This document shows positions 43,143 through 54,299 of a stretch of DNA of 64,000 nucleotides, piece after piece. Within the stretch, counting starts at the first letter, position 1. Every line of letters starts with the position of its first letter. The notes under the pieces are model-generated. The model had not been told where the DNA came from. It made no database searches and was given only the letters and a program-made list of their open reading frames with translations. The stretch comes from Proteles cristata cristata (Eukaryota; Chordata; Mammalia; Carnivora; Hyaenidae). A program made the position numbers and the translations under genes. The stretch spans positions 1 through 64,000 of the forward strand of contig JAESUZ010003886.1 of assembly GCA_017311185.1 (NCBI GenBank). The letters are read 5' to 3'.

Positions 43143-43374
43143 CTTTTTTTTTTTTTTAAATTTTTTAAATGTTTTATTTATTTCTAGGAGAGAGAGAGAC
43201 AGCGTGAGTAGGGGAGGGTCAGAGAGAGAGGGAGTCACAGACTCTGAAACAGGCTCCAGGCTCTAAGCTGGCAGGCAGCACAGAGCCCGATGCGGGGCTC
43301 GAACCCACGAACCGCGAGATCATGACCCAAGCAAAAGTCGGACGCTTAACCGACTAAGCCACCCAGGCGCCCCT
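43143..43374 (-). mobile_element. SINE type 1, antisense, inside L1-A, with 18-bp TSD
   Basis: Perfect TSD CTACTCCAGCTTTCTTTT at 43125-43142 and 43375-43392. Confidence 0.95.
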
Positions 43375-44025
43375 CTACTCCAGCTTTCTTTTGACTTCCA
43401 GTAGCATCATATACATTTCTCCATCCCCTTACTTTCAATCTGAAGGTGTCCTCCAGTCTAAAATAAGTTTCTTGTAGAAAGCAAATAGATGAATTTTGTT
43501 TTTTTATCCATTCTGCTACCCTATGTCTTTGGATTGGGGCATTTAGTCCATTTACATTCAGTGTTTAGAGTCATCGTGTCCTTTGTGGCATTTATGCTTG
43601 TGGTGGGGTCTCTGGTATCTTGTGTTCCTTGCAACATTTCCCTCAGAGTCCCCCTCAGGATTTCTGTTTTGATTACTATGGCTTTGTAGTATAATTTGAA
43701 ATCTGGTATTGTAATATTTCCAGCTTTGTTGTTCTTTTTCAAGCTTCCTCTACTTGTGGTCTTTTGTGGTTTGGATTCCTTGTTCTAGTTCTGTGAAAAA
43801 TACTATTGGTATTTTTTTTTTTTTTTTTTACAAATAGTTTATTGTCAAATTAGTTTCCACATAACACCCAGTGCTCATCCCCACAAGTGTCCTCCTCCAT
43901 GCCCACCCCTCCTCCCCCCACATCCACCAGTCCTCAGTTTTTGTCAGCATTCAAGAGTCTCTCATGGTTTGCCTCTCCCCCTTTCCCCCACCATTTCTGC
44001 CCTTCTTCTCCCCCTTGGTCCTCTG

Positions 44026-44394
44026 TTAAGCTCCTCCTAATCCTCCTATGCGTGCACACATATGATATTTGTCTTTCTCTGCCTGACTTATTTCGCTCAG
44101 CATAACACCCTCAAGGTCCAGCCATGTTGCTACACATGGCCAGATTTCATTCTTTCTCATTGCCATGTAGTATTCCATGGTATAGATAAACCACATCTTC
44201 TTGATCCATTCATCTGTTGATGGACACTTAGGCTCTTTCCAGGTTTTAGCTATTGTGGAGAGTGCTGCTATGAACATTGGGGTACATGTGCCCCTGTGCA
44301 TCAACACTCCCGTATCCCTTGGGTAAATTCCTAGCAGTGCTATTGCTGGGTCATAGGGGAGTTCTACTGTTAGTTTCCTGAGGAACCTCCACAC
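44026..44394 (-). pseudogene. L1-B ORF2 C-terminal end
   Basis: 122-codon frame with [45 protein letters not shown] and MEYYMAMRKNEIWP: the C-terminal tail of L1 ORF2p. It overlaps 44370-45317 in a different frame, showing a frameshift near 44.38 kb. Confidence 0.88.
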
Positions 44395-45317
44395 TGTTTT
44401 CCAGAGGGCTGTACCAGTTTACATTCCCACCAACAGTGTAGGAGGGTGCCCGTTTCTCCACATCCTCGCCAGCATCTAGAGGTCTCTGATTGGCTCATTT
44501 TAGCCACTCTGACTGGCGTGAGGTGGTATCTCAGTGTGGTTTTGATTTGTATTTCCCTGATGAGGAGCGATGCTGAGCATCGTTTCATGTGTCTGTTGGC
44601 CATCTGGATGTCCTCTGTGGAGAAGTGTCTGTTCATATCTTCTGCCCATTTCTTCACTGGGCTGTTTGCTTTTCGGGCGTGTAGTTTGGTGAGTTCCTTG
44701 TAGATTCTGGATATCAACCCTTTATCTGATATGTCATTTGCAACTATCTTTTCCCATTCTGTTGGTTGCCTATTAATTTTCTGGGTTGTTTCCTTGGCTG
44801 TACAGAAGCTTTTAATCTTGAGGAGGTCCCAACAGTTTATTTTTGCTCTTGATTCCCTTGCTTTTGGGGATGTGTCAAGTAAGAAGTTGCTGGGGTGGAG
44901 GTCAAGGAGGTTGTTTCCTGCTTTCTCCTCTAGGGTGTTGATAGTTTCCTGTCTCACGTTCAGGTCCTTTATCCATTTTGAGTTTATTTTTGTGCATGGT
45001 GTGAGAAAATGATCTAGTTTCATTCTTCTGCATGTTGCTGTCCAGTTCTCCCAACACCATCTGTTAAAAAGGCTGTCTTTTTTCCATCGGATATTCTTTC
45101 CTGCTTTGTCAAAGATTAGTTGGCTGTATACTTTTGGGTCCACTTCTGAGTTCTCAATTCTGTTCCATTGGTCTATGTGTCTGTTTTTGTGCCAATACCA
45201 TACTGTCTTGATGATGACAGCTTTGTAGTAGAGGCTAAAGTCTGGGATGGTGATCCCTCCCGTTTTGGTTTTATTTTTCAGGATTACTTTGGCTATTGGG
45301 GTCTTTTGTGGTTCCAT
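44370..45317 (-). pseudogene. L1-B ORF2 C-terminal segment, 315 codons
   Basis: The longest open frame of the window. It runs through [55 protein letters not shown] and [19 protein letters not shown] to the Cys-rich [19 protein letters not shown] motif of L1 ORF2p. It lacks the endonuclease and polymerase domains because the element is 5'-truncated, and frameshifts bound it on both sides. It is not a host gene. Confidence 0.92.
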
Positions 45318-45748
45318 ACAAATTTTTGGATAGTTTGTTCTAGTTTTGAGAAGTATGCTGGTGCAATTTTGATTGGAATTGCATTGAATGTGTAGAGCGC
45401 CTTAGGTAGTAATGACATCTTAACTATATTTATTCTTCCTATCCATGAGCATGGAATGTTTTCCATTTCTTTGTCTTCTTCAATTTCCTTCATAAGTTTT
45501 CTATAGTTTTCATCATACAGATCTCTTGTATCCTTGGTTAGGTTTATTCCGAGGTATTTTATGGTTTTTTGTGCAATTGTGAATGGGAGCAGTTTCTTGA
45601 TTTCTCTTTCTGTTGCTTCATTGTTGGTGTATAAAAATGCAACCGATTTCTGTACGTTGATTTTGTACCCTGCAACTTGGCTGAATTCTTGGATCAGTTC
45701 TAGTAGGCTTCTGGTGGAGTCTGTCGGGTTTTCTATGCAGAGTATCAT
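45293..45748 (-). pseudogene. L1-B ORF2 segment after the RT core, 151 codons
   Basis: Starts [20 protein letters not shown], just after the FADD motif position. Includes [33 protein letters not shown] and [19 protein letters not shown]. It lies 5' of the 315-codon frame (minus strand) and overlaps it by 25 nt in another frame. Confidence 0.9.
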
Positions 45749-46891
45749 GTCATCTGCGAAGAGGGAAAGTTTGACTTCCTCTTTGCCAATACTATTGCTA
45801 TTTTATAGGGATTGCATTGATCTGTAGATTACTTTGGGTAGTATGGATGTTTTAAAAATACTAATTTTTCCATTCCATCAACATGATATATGGTATATCT
45901 TTTTATTTGTGCTGTCCTCAGATTCTTTCATCAGTGTCTTGTAGTTTTCAGAATACAAGTCTTTAACCTCCTTGTTTTGATACGATCATAAATAGAACTG
46001 TTTTCCTAATTTCTCTTTTTTATTAATATATAGAAACATAACAGATTTCTGCATATTAATTTTGCATCTTACCATTTTATTGAATTCATTTATTGGAGTC
46101 TTTAGAGTTTCCTACATATAGTATCCTGTCACCTGCTGATGGTGAGTTTTACCATTTTCTTCCAACTTGGATGCTGTTTAGTTCTTTTTCTTGTCTGAAC
46201 TGAATGAAGGTGGTGAGAGTAGGCGCTGAGGAAAAGCTTTCAGCTCTTCATAATTGGGTATGATGTTAGCTGTGAGTTTTTTCATACGGCCTTTATTGTG
46301 TTGAGGTATTTCCCCTCTAAACCCACTTTGTTGAGAGTATTATGAACGGATGTTAAATTTTGTCAAATGCTGTTTCTGAATATATAGAGAGATGATTGAC
46401 TTTTATTTTCCATTTTATTAATATGTTGTATCAGTTGATTTGCAGATATTGAACCATCCTTACATCCCTGAAATAAATCCCACTTGTTGTGGTGAATGAT
46501 CTTTTTAATGTATATTGAATTCAGTTTCCTAATTTGTTGAGGATTTTTGTATCTGTTCATCAGGGATACTGGTCTGTTTTTTTTTTGTTTGTTTGTTAGT
46601 GTTTTTGTTTGGTTTTGGTTTCAAGGTATATGGTAGCTTAGAGGATGAATTTGGAATCATTCCTTTTCTATATTTTGGAGTAGTTTGAGAAGGATAGGGA
46701 CTAACTCTAAATGAAATGTTCGGTAGAATTCACCTATGAAGCCATCTGGTCCTAAACTTTTGTTTGTGGGGAAGTTTTGGATTACTGATTTAGTTTTGTT
46801 ACTAATAAACAGTCTGTTCAAATTTTTTAATTCTTTGTGATCTAGTCTTAGAAGGATAAGTAAATATATTTTTAAAGGAATTTATCCATTT

Positions 46892-47101
46892 TTTAAAATG
46901 TTTTATTTATTTCTAGGAGAGAGAGAGAGAGGCAGCGTGAGCAGGGGAGGGTCAGAGAGGGAGTGACAGACTGAAACAGGCTTCAGGCTCTGAGCTGGCA
47001 GGCAGCACAGAGCCCGATGTGGGGCTCGAACCCACGAACCACGAGATCATGACCTAAGCGAAAGTCGGACGCTTAACCGACTAAGTCACCCAGGGCCCCT
47101 C
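46892..47101 (-). mobile_element. SINE type 1, antisense, inside the old L1, with TSD
   Basis: TATCCATTT at 46883-46891 and 47102-47110. Confidence 0.93.
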
Positions 47102-47390
47102 TATCCATTTCTTCTTTATTGTCCAATTTTCTGGCTTATAATTAATCCTTTATAGTTCTCTGATGTCAGTTATAACTCCTCTTTCATTTTTGATTTTGAG
47201 TCCTCTCTCTTTTCTTTGATGAGTTGTCTAAAAGTTTATCTCTTTTTAGCTTTTCAAAGAACTCTTAGTGTCCTTGATCTTTTCTATTGTTTTTTAGTCT
47301 CTATTTCATTTCTTTCCACACTGATGTTCATTATTGTTTTCACACTACTAACTTTGGACCTTGTTTGTTCTTTTTCTAGTTATGTTATTT

Positions 47391-47636
47391 AAAAAATTTT
47401 TTTAAATCCTTTTTTTAAAATTTTTATACATGTATTCATTTTTTGAGAGATAAGAGTGAGACAGAGCATGAGCGGGGAGGGTCAGAGAAAGAAGAAGACA
47501 CAGAATCCGAAGCAGGCTCCAAGCTCCAAGCAAGCATTCAGCACAGAGCCTGACATGGGGCCCGAACCCACCAACCACGAGATCATGACCATAGCCAAAG
47601 TCCGACGCCCAACCGACTGAGCCACTCAGGTGCCCC
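47391..47636 (-). mobile_element. SINE type 2, antisense, inside the old L1
   Basis: Body GAGACAGAGCATGAGCGGGG to GAGCCACTCAGGTGCCCC. TCTAGTTA occurs before it and TCTAGTTA(C) after it. Confidence 0.9.
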
Positions 47637-48112
47637 TCTAGTTACTTTAAATATAAGGTTAGATTGTTTGAGATTTTTCTTGTTTCTTGAGGTAGGTCTC
47701 TATTGCTATAAACTTTGGTCTTACAACAGCTTTTGCTTCATCTCAAAGATTTTGAACTGTGGCATTTCCATTTTCATATGTCTCCAGCCGGTTTTTAATT
47801 GCTTTTTTTAGTAGCATGTTGTTTACCTTTCATATGTTTGTGTTTTTTTCCATTTTCTTTTCTTGTAATTGATTTTTAGTTTCATACTGTTGTGGTTGGA
47901 AAAGACACTTGATATGATTTCAATCTTAAATTTATTGAGACTTGTTCTGTGACCTGACGTGGGAGAATGTTCCAAATGCCTGTGAAAAGAATGTGTTGTT
48001 TGGAAATGTATGTTCTGTATATATCTGTTAAGTCTGTGTTTAATGTGTCTTACTGATCTTCTGTCTGGATGATCTGTCCATTAATGTAAGTGGAGTGTTG
48101 AAGTACCCTTCT

Positions 48113-48557
48113 TTAAAAAAAATTTTTTTAAACATTTATTTATTTTTGAGAGAGAGAAATAGAACACAAGCCAGAGAGGGGCTCCTGGGTGGCTTAGTTG
48201 GTTAAGCGTCCGACTTTCGCTTAGGTCATGATCTCGTGGTTCGTGGGTTTGGGCCCTGTGTCGGGCTCTGTTCTGGCTGCCGGCTCAGAGCCTGGAGCCT
48301 GTTTCAGTCTGTGACTCCCTCTCTCTCTGACCCTCCCCTGCTCACGCTGTCTCCTCTCTCCTCTAGAAATAAATAAAACATAAAAAAAAAAAAAAAAGAA
48401 CACAAGCCAGAGAGAGAGGGAGAAATAGATTCCAAAGTAGGCTCCAGGCTCTGGGCTGTCAGCGCAAAGCCTGAAGTGAGGTTTGAACCCCCGGACCATG
48501 AGATCATGACCTGAGCCAAAGTCAGACACTCAACTGACTGAGCCATACAGGTGCCCT
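48113..48557 (-). mobile_element. SINE type 2, antisense, itself split by another SINE
   Basis: Its own TSD is GAAGTACCCTTCT / GAAGTCCCCTTCT (48100-48112, 48558-48570). The body is cut at 48178 by a sense type 1 SINE and resumes at 48397 with GAGAGAGAGGGAGAAATAG, ending GAGCCATACAGGTGCCC. Confidence 0.93.
48179..48396 (+). mobile_element. SINE type 1, sense, inside an antisense SINE
   Basis: TSD AGAACACAAGCCAGAGAG at 48161-48178 and 48397-48414, both copies lying in the host SINE's GA-rich part. This gives a firm order: old L1, then type 2 SINE, then type 1 SINE. Confidence 0.95.
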
Positions 48558-48716
48558 GAAGTCCCCTTCTATTATTTTATTGTTAGTTTTTCCCTTTATG
48601 GCTGCCAATATTTGCTTTATATTTGTAGATGCTCTTGTGTTGGTTTTATAGATATTTAGTTGTATTCTCTTGTTGGATTAACACCTTTATAGTTATGCAG
48701 TGATTTTGTCTTACTT

Positions 48717-48762
48717 ACTTATTTGTTTATTTATTTATTTGTTTATTTATTTATTTATTATT
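48717..48762. repeat. (TTTA)n-type A/T microsatellite
   Basis: TTTA/TTTG units, probably expanded from the poly(A) tail of the antisense L1-G. Confidence 0.9.
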
Positions 48763-48785
48763 TTGAGTGTTCTTATTTGGTCTTT

Positions 48786-49006
48786 TTTTTTTTTTTTAAA
48801 TATTTTTTATTTATTTCTAGGAGAGAGAGAGAGAGACAGCATGAGCAGGGGAGGGTCAGAGAGAGGGAGTCATAGACTGAAACAGGCTCCAGGCTCTGAG
48901 CTGGCAGTCAGCACAGAGCCCGACGTGGGGCTCGAACCCACGAACCACGAGATCATGACCTAAGCGAAAGCCGGCTGCTTAACCGACTAAGCCACCCAGG
49001 CGCCCC
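48786..49006 (-). mobile_element. SINE type 1, antisense, first of a tandem pair
   Basis: From poly(T) with TTATTTATTTCTAGGAGAG to GCCACCCAGGCGCCCC. GGTCTTTTTTTT precedes and follows it. Confidence 0.92.
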
Positions 49007-49010
49007 TGGT

Positions 49011-49226
49011 CTTTTTTTTTTTAATGTTTTGTTTATTTCTGAGAGAGAGAGAGAGCACGAGCAGGGGAAGGTCAGAGCGAGAGGGAGACACAGAATCCAA
49101 AACAGGTTCCAGACTCCGAGCTAGCTGTCAGCACAGAGCCCGATGTGGGGCTCGAACCCATGAGCCGTGAGATCATGACCTGAGCCGGAGTTGGATGCTC
49201 AACCGACTGAGCCACCCAGGGGCCCC
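49011..49226 (-). mobile_element. SINE type 2, antisense, second of a tandem pair
   Basis: Starts in the T-run shared with its neighbour and ends GAGCCACCCAGGGGCCCC, followed by TAGTCTTTTTTTT, again the same target. Confidence 0.9.
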
Positions 49227-49231
49227 TAGTC

Positions 49232-49735
49232 TTTTTTTTTTTTTTTTTTTTTAGTTTTTTCTTTTTAAATATAATTTACTGTAAAATTAGCTAACAAATA
49301 GTGTATACAGGATACTCTTGGCTTCGGGAGTAGATTCCCACGATTCATCACTTAAATACAACACCCAGTATTCATCCCAACAGGTGCATTCCTCAATGCC
49401 CATCACCCATTTTCCTCTCCCCTCATTAACCCTCAATTTGTTCTCTGTATTCAAGAGTCTCTTATGGTCTGCCTCCCTCTCTGTTTGAAACTGTTTTTTT
49501 TCTCTTCTCTTCCCCTATGGTCTTCTGTTAAGTTTCCCAAATTCCACATATAAGTGAAAATATATCTGTCTTTCTCTGACTGACCTGTTTCATTTAGCAT
49601 AATACCCTCAGTTCCATCCACATTGTTGCAAATGGAAAGATTTCATTCTTTCTCATTGTCAAATAGTATTCCATTGTATATATATGCCGCATCTTTTTTA
49701 TCCATTCATCAGTTTATAGGCAGTTTAGTAGACCC
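49232..49735 (-). mobile_element. L1-E: truncated L1 3' end, antisense
   Basis: T-run, then TAAATATAATTTACTGTAAA, CAGTATTCATCCCAACAGG, ATTCAAGAGTCTCTTATGG and AGTATTCCATTGTATATATA. About 0.5 kb of 3' UTR and ORF2 end. Confidence 0.82.
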
Positions 49736-49803
49736 TCACTCTTTTTTAAAAACTATTTATTATTTATAAAACATTTTCATTTTTTTTAATTTATAAAACA
49801 TTT

Positions 49804-49878
49804 TTTATTTACTTATTTTTTACAAACAGTTTATTGTCAAGTTGGTTTCCATATAACACCGAGTGCTCATCCCCACTA
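49804..49878 (-). mobile_element. L1-F: very short L1 3' end, antisense
   Basis: Only about 75 bp (AAACAGTTTATTGTCAAGTT, CATATAACACCGAGTGCTC) matching the 3' termini of L1-A and L1-B. TATAAAACATTTTT-like sequence on both sides is a likely TSD, so it is a complete but extremely 5'-truncated insertion. Confidence 0.75.
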
Positions 49879-49885
49879 TAAAACA

Positions 49886-50086
49886 GTTTTTAAATGTTTA
49901 TTTTTGAGAGAGCACGTGAGCAGGGGAGGGATAGAGAGAGAGGGAGTCACAGAATTCAAAACAGGCTTCAGGCTCGGAGCTGTCAGCACAGAGCCTGACG
50001 TGATGCGGGGCTCGAACCCAGGAACCATGAGATCGTGACCTGAGCTGAAGTTGGAAGCTTAACTGACTGAACCACCTAGGCGCCCC
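49886..50086 (-). mobile_element. SINE type 2, antisense
   Basis: AAATGTTTATTTTTGAGAGA to CACCTAGGCGCCCC, with a small duplication in the middle (GACGTGATGCGGGGC). Confidence 0.9.
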
Positions 50087-50406
50087 TATAATTTACTTAT
50101 TTTTTAATTTACACCCAAGTTAGTTAGCATATAGTGCAACAATGATTTCAGGAGTAGATTCCTTAATGCCCCTTACCCATCTAGCCCATCCTCCCTCCCA
50201 CAACTCCTCCAGCAACCCTCTGTTTCCTCTCTATATTTAAGAGTCTCTTATATTTTGTCCCCCTCCCTATTTTTATATTATTTTTGCTTCCCTTTCCTTA
50301 TGCTCATCTGTTTTGTATCTTAAAGTCTTCATATGAGTGAAGTCCTATGATGTTTGTCTTTCTCTGACTGGTTAATTTTGCTGAGCACTATACCCTTCAG
50401 TTCCAT

Positions 50407-51324
50407 TCACGTAGTTGCAAATGGCAAAATTTCATTCTTTTTGATTGCCAAGTAATACTCCATCATATATACATGCCGTACCTTCTTTATCCATTCATCC
50501 ATTGATGGACATTTGGGCTTTTTCCATACTTTGGCTATTGTTGATAGTGCTGCTATAAACATTGGGGTGCATGTGTCCCTTTGAAACAGCGTACCTGTGT
50601 CCCTTGGAAAAATACCCGGTAGTGCAGTTGTTGGGTCACAGGGTAGTTCTATTTTTAATTTTTTTGAGGAAACTCCATACTGTTTTCCGGAGTGGCTGCC
50701 CCAGTTTCCATTCCCACCACCAGCAGTGCAAAAGAGATCATCTTTTTCCACATTCTCACCAACATCTGTTGTTGCCTGAGTTGTTAATGTTAACCATTCT
50801 GACAGGTGTGAGGTGGTACCTCATTGTGGTTTTGATTTGTATTTCCCTGATGATGAGTGATGTTGGGCATTTTTTTCATGTGTCAGTTGGCCATCTGAAT
50901 GTCTTCTTTGGAAAAGTGTCTATTCATGTCTTTTGCCTATTTCTTCACTAGGTGACTTGTTTTTTGAGTGTTGAGTTTGATAAGTTCTTTATGGATTTTG
51001 GATACTAACCCTTTATCTGATATGTTGTTTGCAGATATCTTTTCCCATTCTATCAGTTGCCTTTTAGTTATGCTGATTGTTTCTTTCGCTGTGCAGAAGC
51101 TTTTTATTTTGATAAATAAATAAACAGTTCACAATAATTAATTTTTGCTTCTGTGTCCCATGTCTCTGGAGACCTGTTGAATAAGAAGTTGCTGCAGCCG
51201 AGATCGGAGAGGTTTTTGCCTGCTTTCCCTCTAGGATTTTGATGGCTTCCTGTCTTATGTTTAGGTCTTTCATCCATTGTGAATTTATTTTTGTGTATGG
51301 TGTTATAAAGTGGTCCAGGATCAT
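50407..51324 (-). pseudogene. L1-G ORF2 C-terminal remnants
   Basis: 50407-50751 (KLKIELPCDPTTALPGIFPR, TCTPMFIAALSTIAKVWKK, MEYYLAIKKNEILP) and 51064-51324 ([20 protein letters not shown]) are C-terminal pieces of L1 ORF2p in different frames. Other stops lie between. Next to the endonuclease-side remnant at 51688 there is no polymerase sequence. Confidence 0.85.
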
Positions 51325-51327
51325 TTT

Positions 51328-51542
51328 TCTTTCTTTTTGTAATTTTTAAAATGTTTATTCATTTTTTGAGAGAGACAGAGACATGAGTTGGGGAGGGGCA
51401 GAGAGAGAGGGAGACCCAGAATCTGAAGCAGGCACCAGGCTCTGAGCTGTCAGCACAGAGCCCGATGTGGGGCTCAAACTCATGAACCATGAGATCATGA
51501 CCTGGCCAAAGTTAAACGCCTAACCGAGTTACCCAGGCACCT
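51328..51542 (-). mobile_element. SINE type 2, antisense, inside L1-G, with TSD
   Basis: CCAGGATCATTTTT at about 51315-51328 and CCAGGATCATTATT from 51543. Confidence 0.92.
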
Positions 51543-51687
51543 CCAGGATCATTATTTTGCATGTCACTGTCTTTCAGTTTTATTTGCTGTTCTTTTTCCA
51601 CTTCTTTAAGAGGTAAGGTTAGGTTGTATATCTGAGACTTCTTTCTTTCTTCTTCTCCAGGAAGGCCTGGATTGCTATACACTTCCT

Positions 51688-52050
51688 TCATGCGACCACC
51701 TTTGCTGTATCCCAGAGGTTTTGGACTGTGGTGGTATTATTTTCATTGGCTTCCATGGACTTTTCAATTTCCTCTTTAACTTCTTGGTTAGCCCGTTCAT
51801 TCATTAGTAGAACGTTTTTTAGTTTCCAAGTATTTGTTATCTTTCCACATTTTTTCTTGTGGCTGACTTCGAGTTTTATAGCATTGTGGTCAAATATGCA
51901 TGGTATAATATCGATCTTTTTATACTTTTTGAGGGCTGATTTGTGTCCCAGTATGTGATCTGTTCTGGAAAATGTTCCATGTTCACTGGAGAAGAATGTG
52001 TATTCTGCCATTTCAGGATGAAATGTTCTAAATATATCTGTTAACTCCAT
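51688..52050 (-). pseudogene. L1-G ORF2 endonuclease/linker remnant, 120 codons
   Basis: Includes LTDIFRTFHPEMAEYTFFSS, HGTFSRTDHILGHKSALKKY, IIPCIFDHNAIKLEVSHKK and NTWKLKNVLLMNE. These match the C-terminal part of the L1 APE-type endonuclease, with the conserved RTDHI (Asp-His) motif, and the linker after it. The sequence then passes directly to the ORF2 C-terminus, so the reverse transcriptase is deleted. Confidence 0.88.
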
Positions 52051-52578
52051 TTGGTCCAGTGTGTCATTTAAAGCCCTTGTTTTCCTGTTGATTTTCTGTT
52101 TAGGTTATCTGTCCATTGCTGTGAGTGGACTATTGAAGTCCTCTACTATTCCAGTATTAGTATCAATGAATTTCTTTTTGTTTGTGATTGATTCATATAT
52201 TTTGGTGATTCCACATTTAGAGCATAAATGTTTACAGTTGTTAGGTCTTCTTGGTGGATAGACTTCCTTAATTATGACAATGCCTTTCTTCATCTCTTGT
52301 TGCAGTCTTTATTTTAAAGTCCAGATTGTCTAATATAAGTATGGCTACTCTGGTGTCCTTTTGGCAACCATTAGCATGATAGATGGGTCTCTTGTAAACA
52401 GCATATAGAGGGATCTTGTTTTCTTATCCAGTCTGTTACCCTGTGCCTTTTGATTGGAGCATTTAGTCCAGTGATGTTTAGAGTGAGTACTGAAAGGTAT
52501 GAATTTATTGACATTATGTTCCCTGCAGAGTTGTAGGTTCTGGTGGTGGTCTCTGTTTTTTAGTCTTTGCTGCTTTTG

Positions 52579-52602
52579 GTTGTGTGTGTGTGTGTGTGTG
52601 TG
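52579..52602. repeat. (GT)n microsatellite
   Basis: About 11 GT units inside the L1-G sequence. Confidence 0.95.
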
Positions 52603-52708
52603 TTCTCCCCTTACAGAGTCTCCCTTAAAATTTCTTTCAGGGCTGGTTTTTGGTCATGAACTCCTTTTATTTTGTTTGGGGAACTTTTTTATCTCTTCTA
52701 TTTTGAAT

Positions 52709-52928
52709 TTTTTTTTAATGTTTTTTTTTTTTATTTATTTCTAGGAGAGAGAGAGACAGCGTGAGCAGGGGAGGGTCAGAGAGAGAGGGAGTCACAGACT
52801 GAAACGGGCTCCAGGCTCTGAGCTGGCAGTCAGCACAGAGCCCGACGCGGGGCTCGAACCCACGAACCGCGAGATCATGACCCAAGCGAAAGTCGGACGC
52901 TCAGCCGACTAAGCCACCCAGGCGCCCC
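52709..52928 (-). mobile_element. SINE type 1, antisense, inside L1-G, with 19-bp TSD
   Basis: Perfect TSD TATCTCTTCTATTTTGAAT at 52690-52708 and 52929-52947. Confidence 0.96.
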
Positions 52929-53344
52929 TATCTCTTCTATTTTGAATGACAGCCTTGCTGGATAAAGAATTCTTGGATGCATATTTTCCAGTTCGGCACA
53001 TTGAATATATCCTGCCACTCCTTTCCGGCCTGCCAGTTTCTGTGGATAGGTCTCCTGTGAACCTGATCTGTGTTCCTTGTAGGTTAAGGACTCCCCCCAC
53101 CCCCCTTGCTGCTTTTGTGATTATTTCCTTGCCTGAATATTTTGTGAAATTGACTGTGAGCTGCCTTGTTGATGGTCGGTTTTTGTTGAATCTAATGGGA
53201 GTTGTCTCTGCTTCCTGGATTTTGATGTCTGTCTTTACCCAGGTTAGGAAAGTTTTCTGCTATGATCTGCTCACATAACTCTTCTACCCCTTTTTCTCTC
53301 TCTTCATCTTATGGGACCCCCATGATTCTGATGTTGTTGATTTT

Positions 53345-53554
53345 TCTTAAATGTTTATTTACTTTTGAGAAAGAGACACAGACAGGACATGAGCAGGGGA
53401 GAGGCAGAGAGAGAGGAAGACATAGAATCTGAAGCAGGCTCCAGGCTCCGAGCTGTCAGCACAGAGCCTGACGTGGGGCTTGAACCCACAGACCGTGAGA
53501 TCTTGACCTGATCCTAAGTTGGACACTTAGCTGACTGAGCCACCCAGGCATCCC
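53345..53554 (-). mobile_element. SINE type 2, antisense, inside L1-G
   Basis: TTAAATGTTTATTTACTTTT-GAGA to GAGCCACCCAGGCATCCC. TGATGTT on both sides. Confidence 0.92.
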
Positions 53555-54299
53555 TGATGTTCCTTTATAATGAGTCACTGAGTTCTTGGAATCTTGTCGT
53601 GCTCTTTTGCCTTAGTCTCCCTCTTTTTTTTTTTTTTGCTTCATTGTTCTCCATAAGTTTGTCCTTTCTATCACCGATACACTTCTCTGCTTGATGCATC
53701 TTGGCACCGTGACATCCATTTGAGATGATGATTTGCAGCTCAATTATAGCATTTTAAATTTCATCCGGACTAGCTTTTACTTCCTTTATCTCTACAGAAA
53801 GGGATTCTAATCTATTTTTAGCTACAGCTAGTATTCTTATTATCGTGATTAAGTCTGGTTCAGACATCTTGTTTGTGTCTGTTAAATTTCTGGCTGTCAT
53901 TTCTTCATTTTCTTTCTTTAGGGGTAAAATCCTTCATTTCATCATTGTCAGAAAAGGAATTAATAAGGTAAAAAAAAAAGTAAAAACAACACAAACCAAA
54001 AAATCAAATAATGGATGCTAGATCCATGTGTGTTTTGGTGTTTGTTGAAAGGAGCCTGGTAGATAAGAAAAAGAAAAATGTTTGAAAATTTGAAAAAATG
54101 AATATAATGAAATAGAATGAAATGATGGAAGTAAAACAGGATTTGAAAATTTTACAAAAAATACAGTAGAAAGATTAAAAAATATTTTTAACAAATGGAA
54201 AATAATTTTTTTCTGTATTTAACAATAAAAAGAAAAAGAAAAAACTGAATAGATGGACCAAGGAACAGGCTGAAATATGATTGAAATTACATTGGTTTC

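Larger units (their letters stand above)
38963..43664 (-). mobile_element. L1-A: carnivore L1, antisense, 5'-truncated
   Basis: The 3' end at left is TTAGTTTATTGACAAGTTAG with ACACCCAATGCTCATCGCC. It then runs through ORF2 from C-terminus to the endonuclease region, ending near 43664 inside ORF2. The net length without SINEs is about 4.1 kb. Minus-strand pieces include the Cys-rich C-terminal [19 protein letters not shown] (39522-39794) and the reverse transcriptase domain (40755-41514). Several frameshifts and the missing 5' end make it inactive. Confidence 0.9.
43816..45787 (-). mobile_element. L1-B: young antisense L1, 5'-truncated, with TSD
   Basis: Inserted into the old host L1. TSD AATACTATTGGTATTTT (43799-43815) and AATACTATTGCTATTTT (45788-45804), with the poly(T) at left. 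The 1.97 kb covers the 3' UTR and the last third of ORF2. It is nearly identical to L1-A over most of this length, so both belong to the same recent family. It is the best-preserved L1 coding sequence in the window. Confidence 0.93.
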
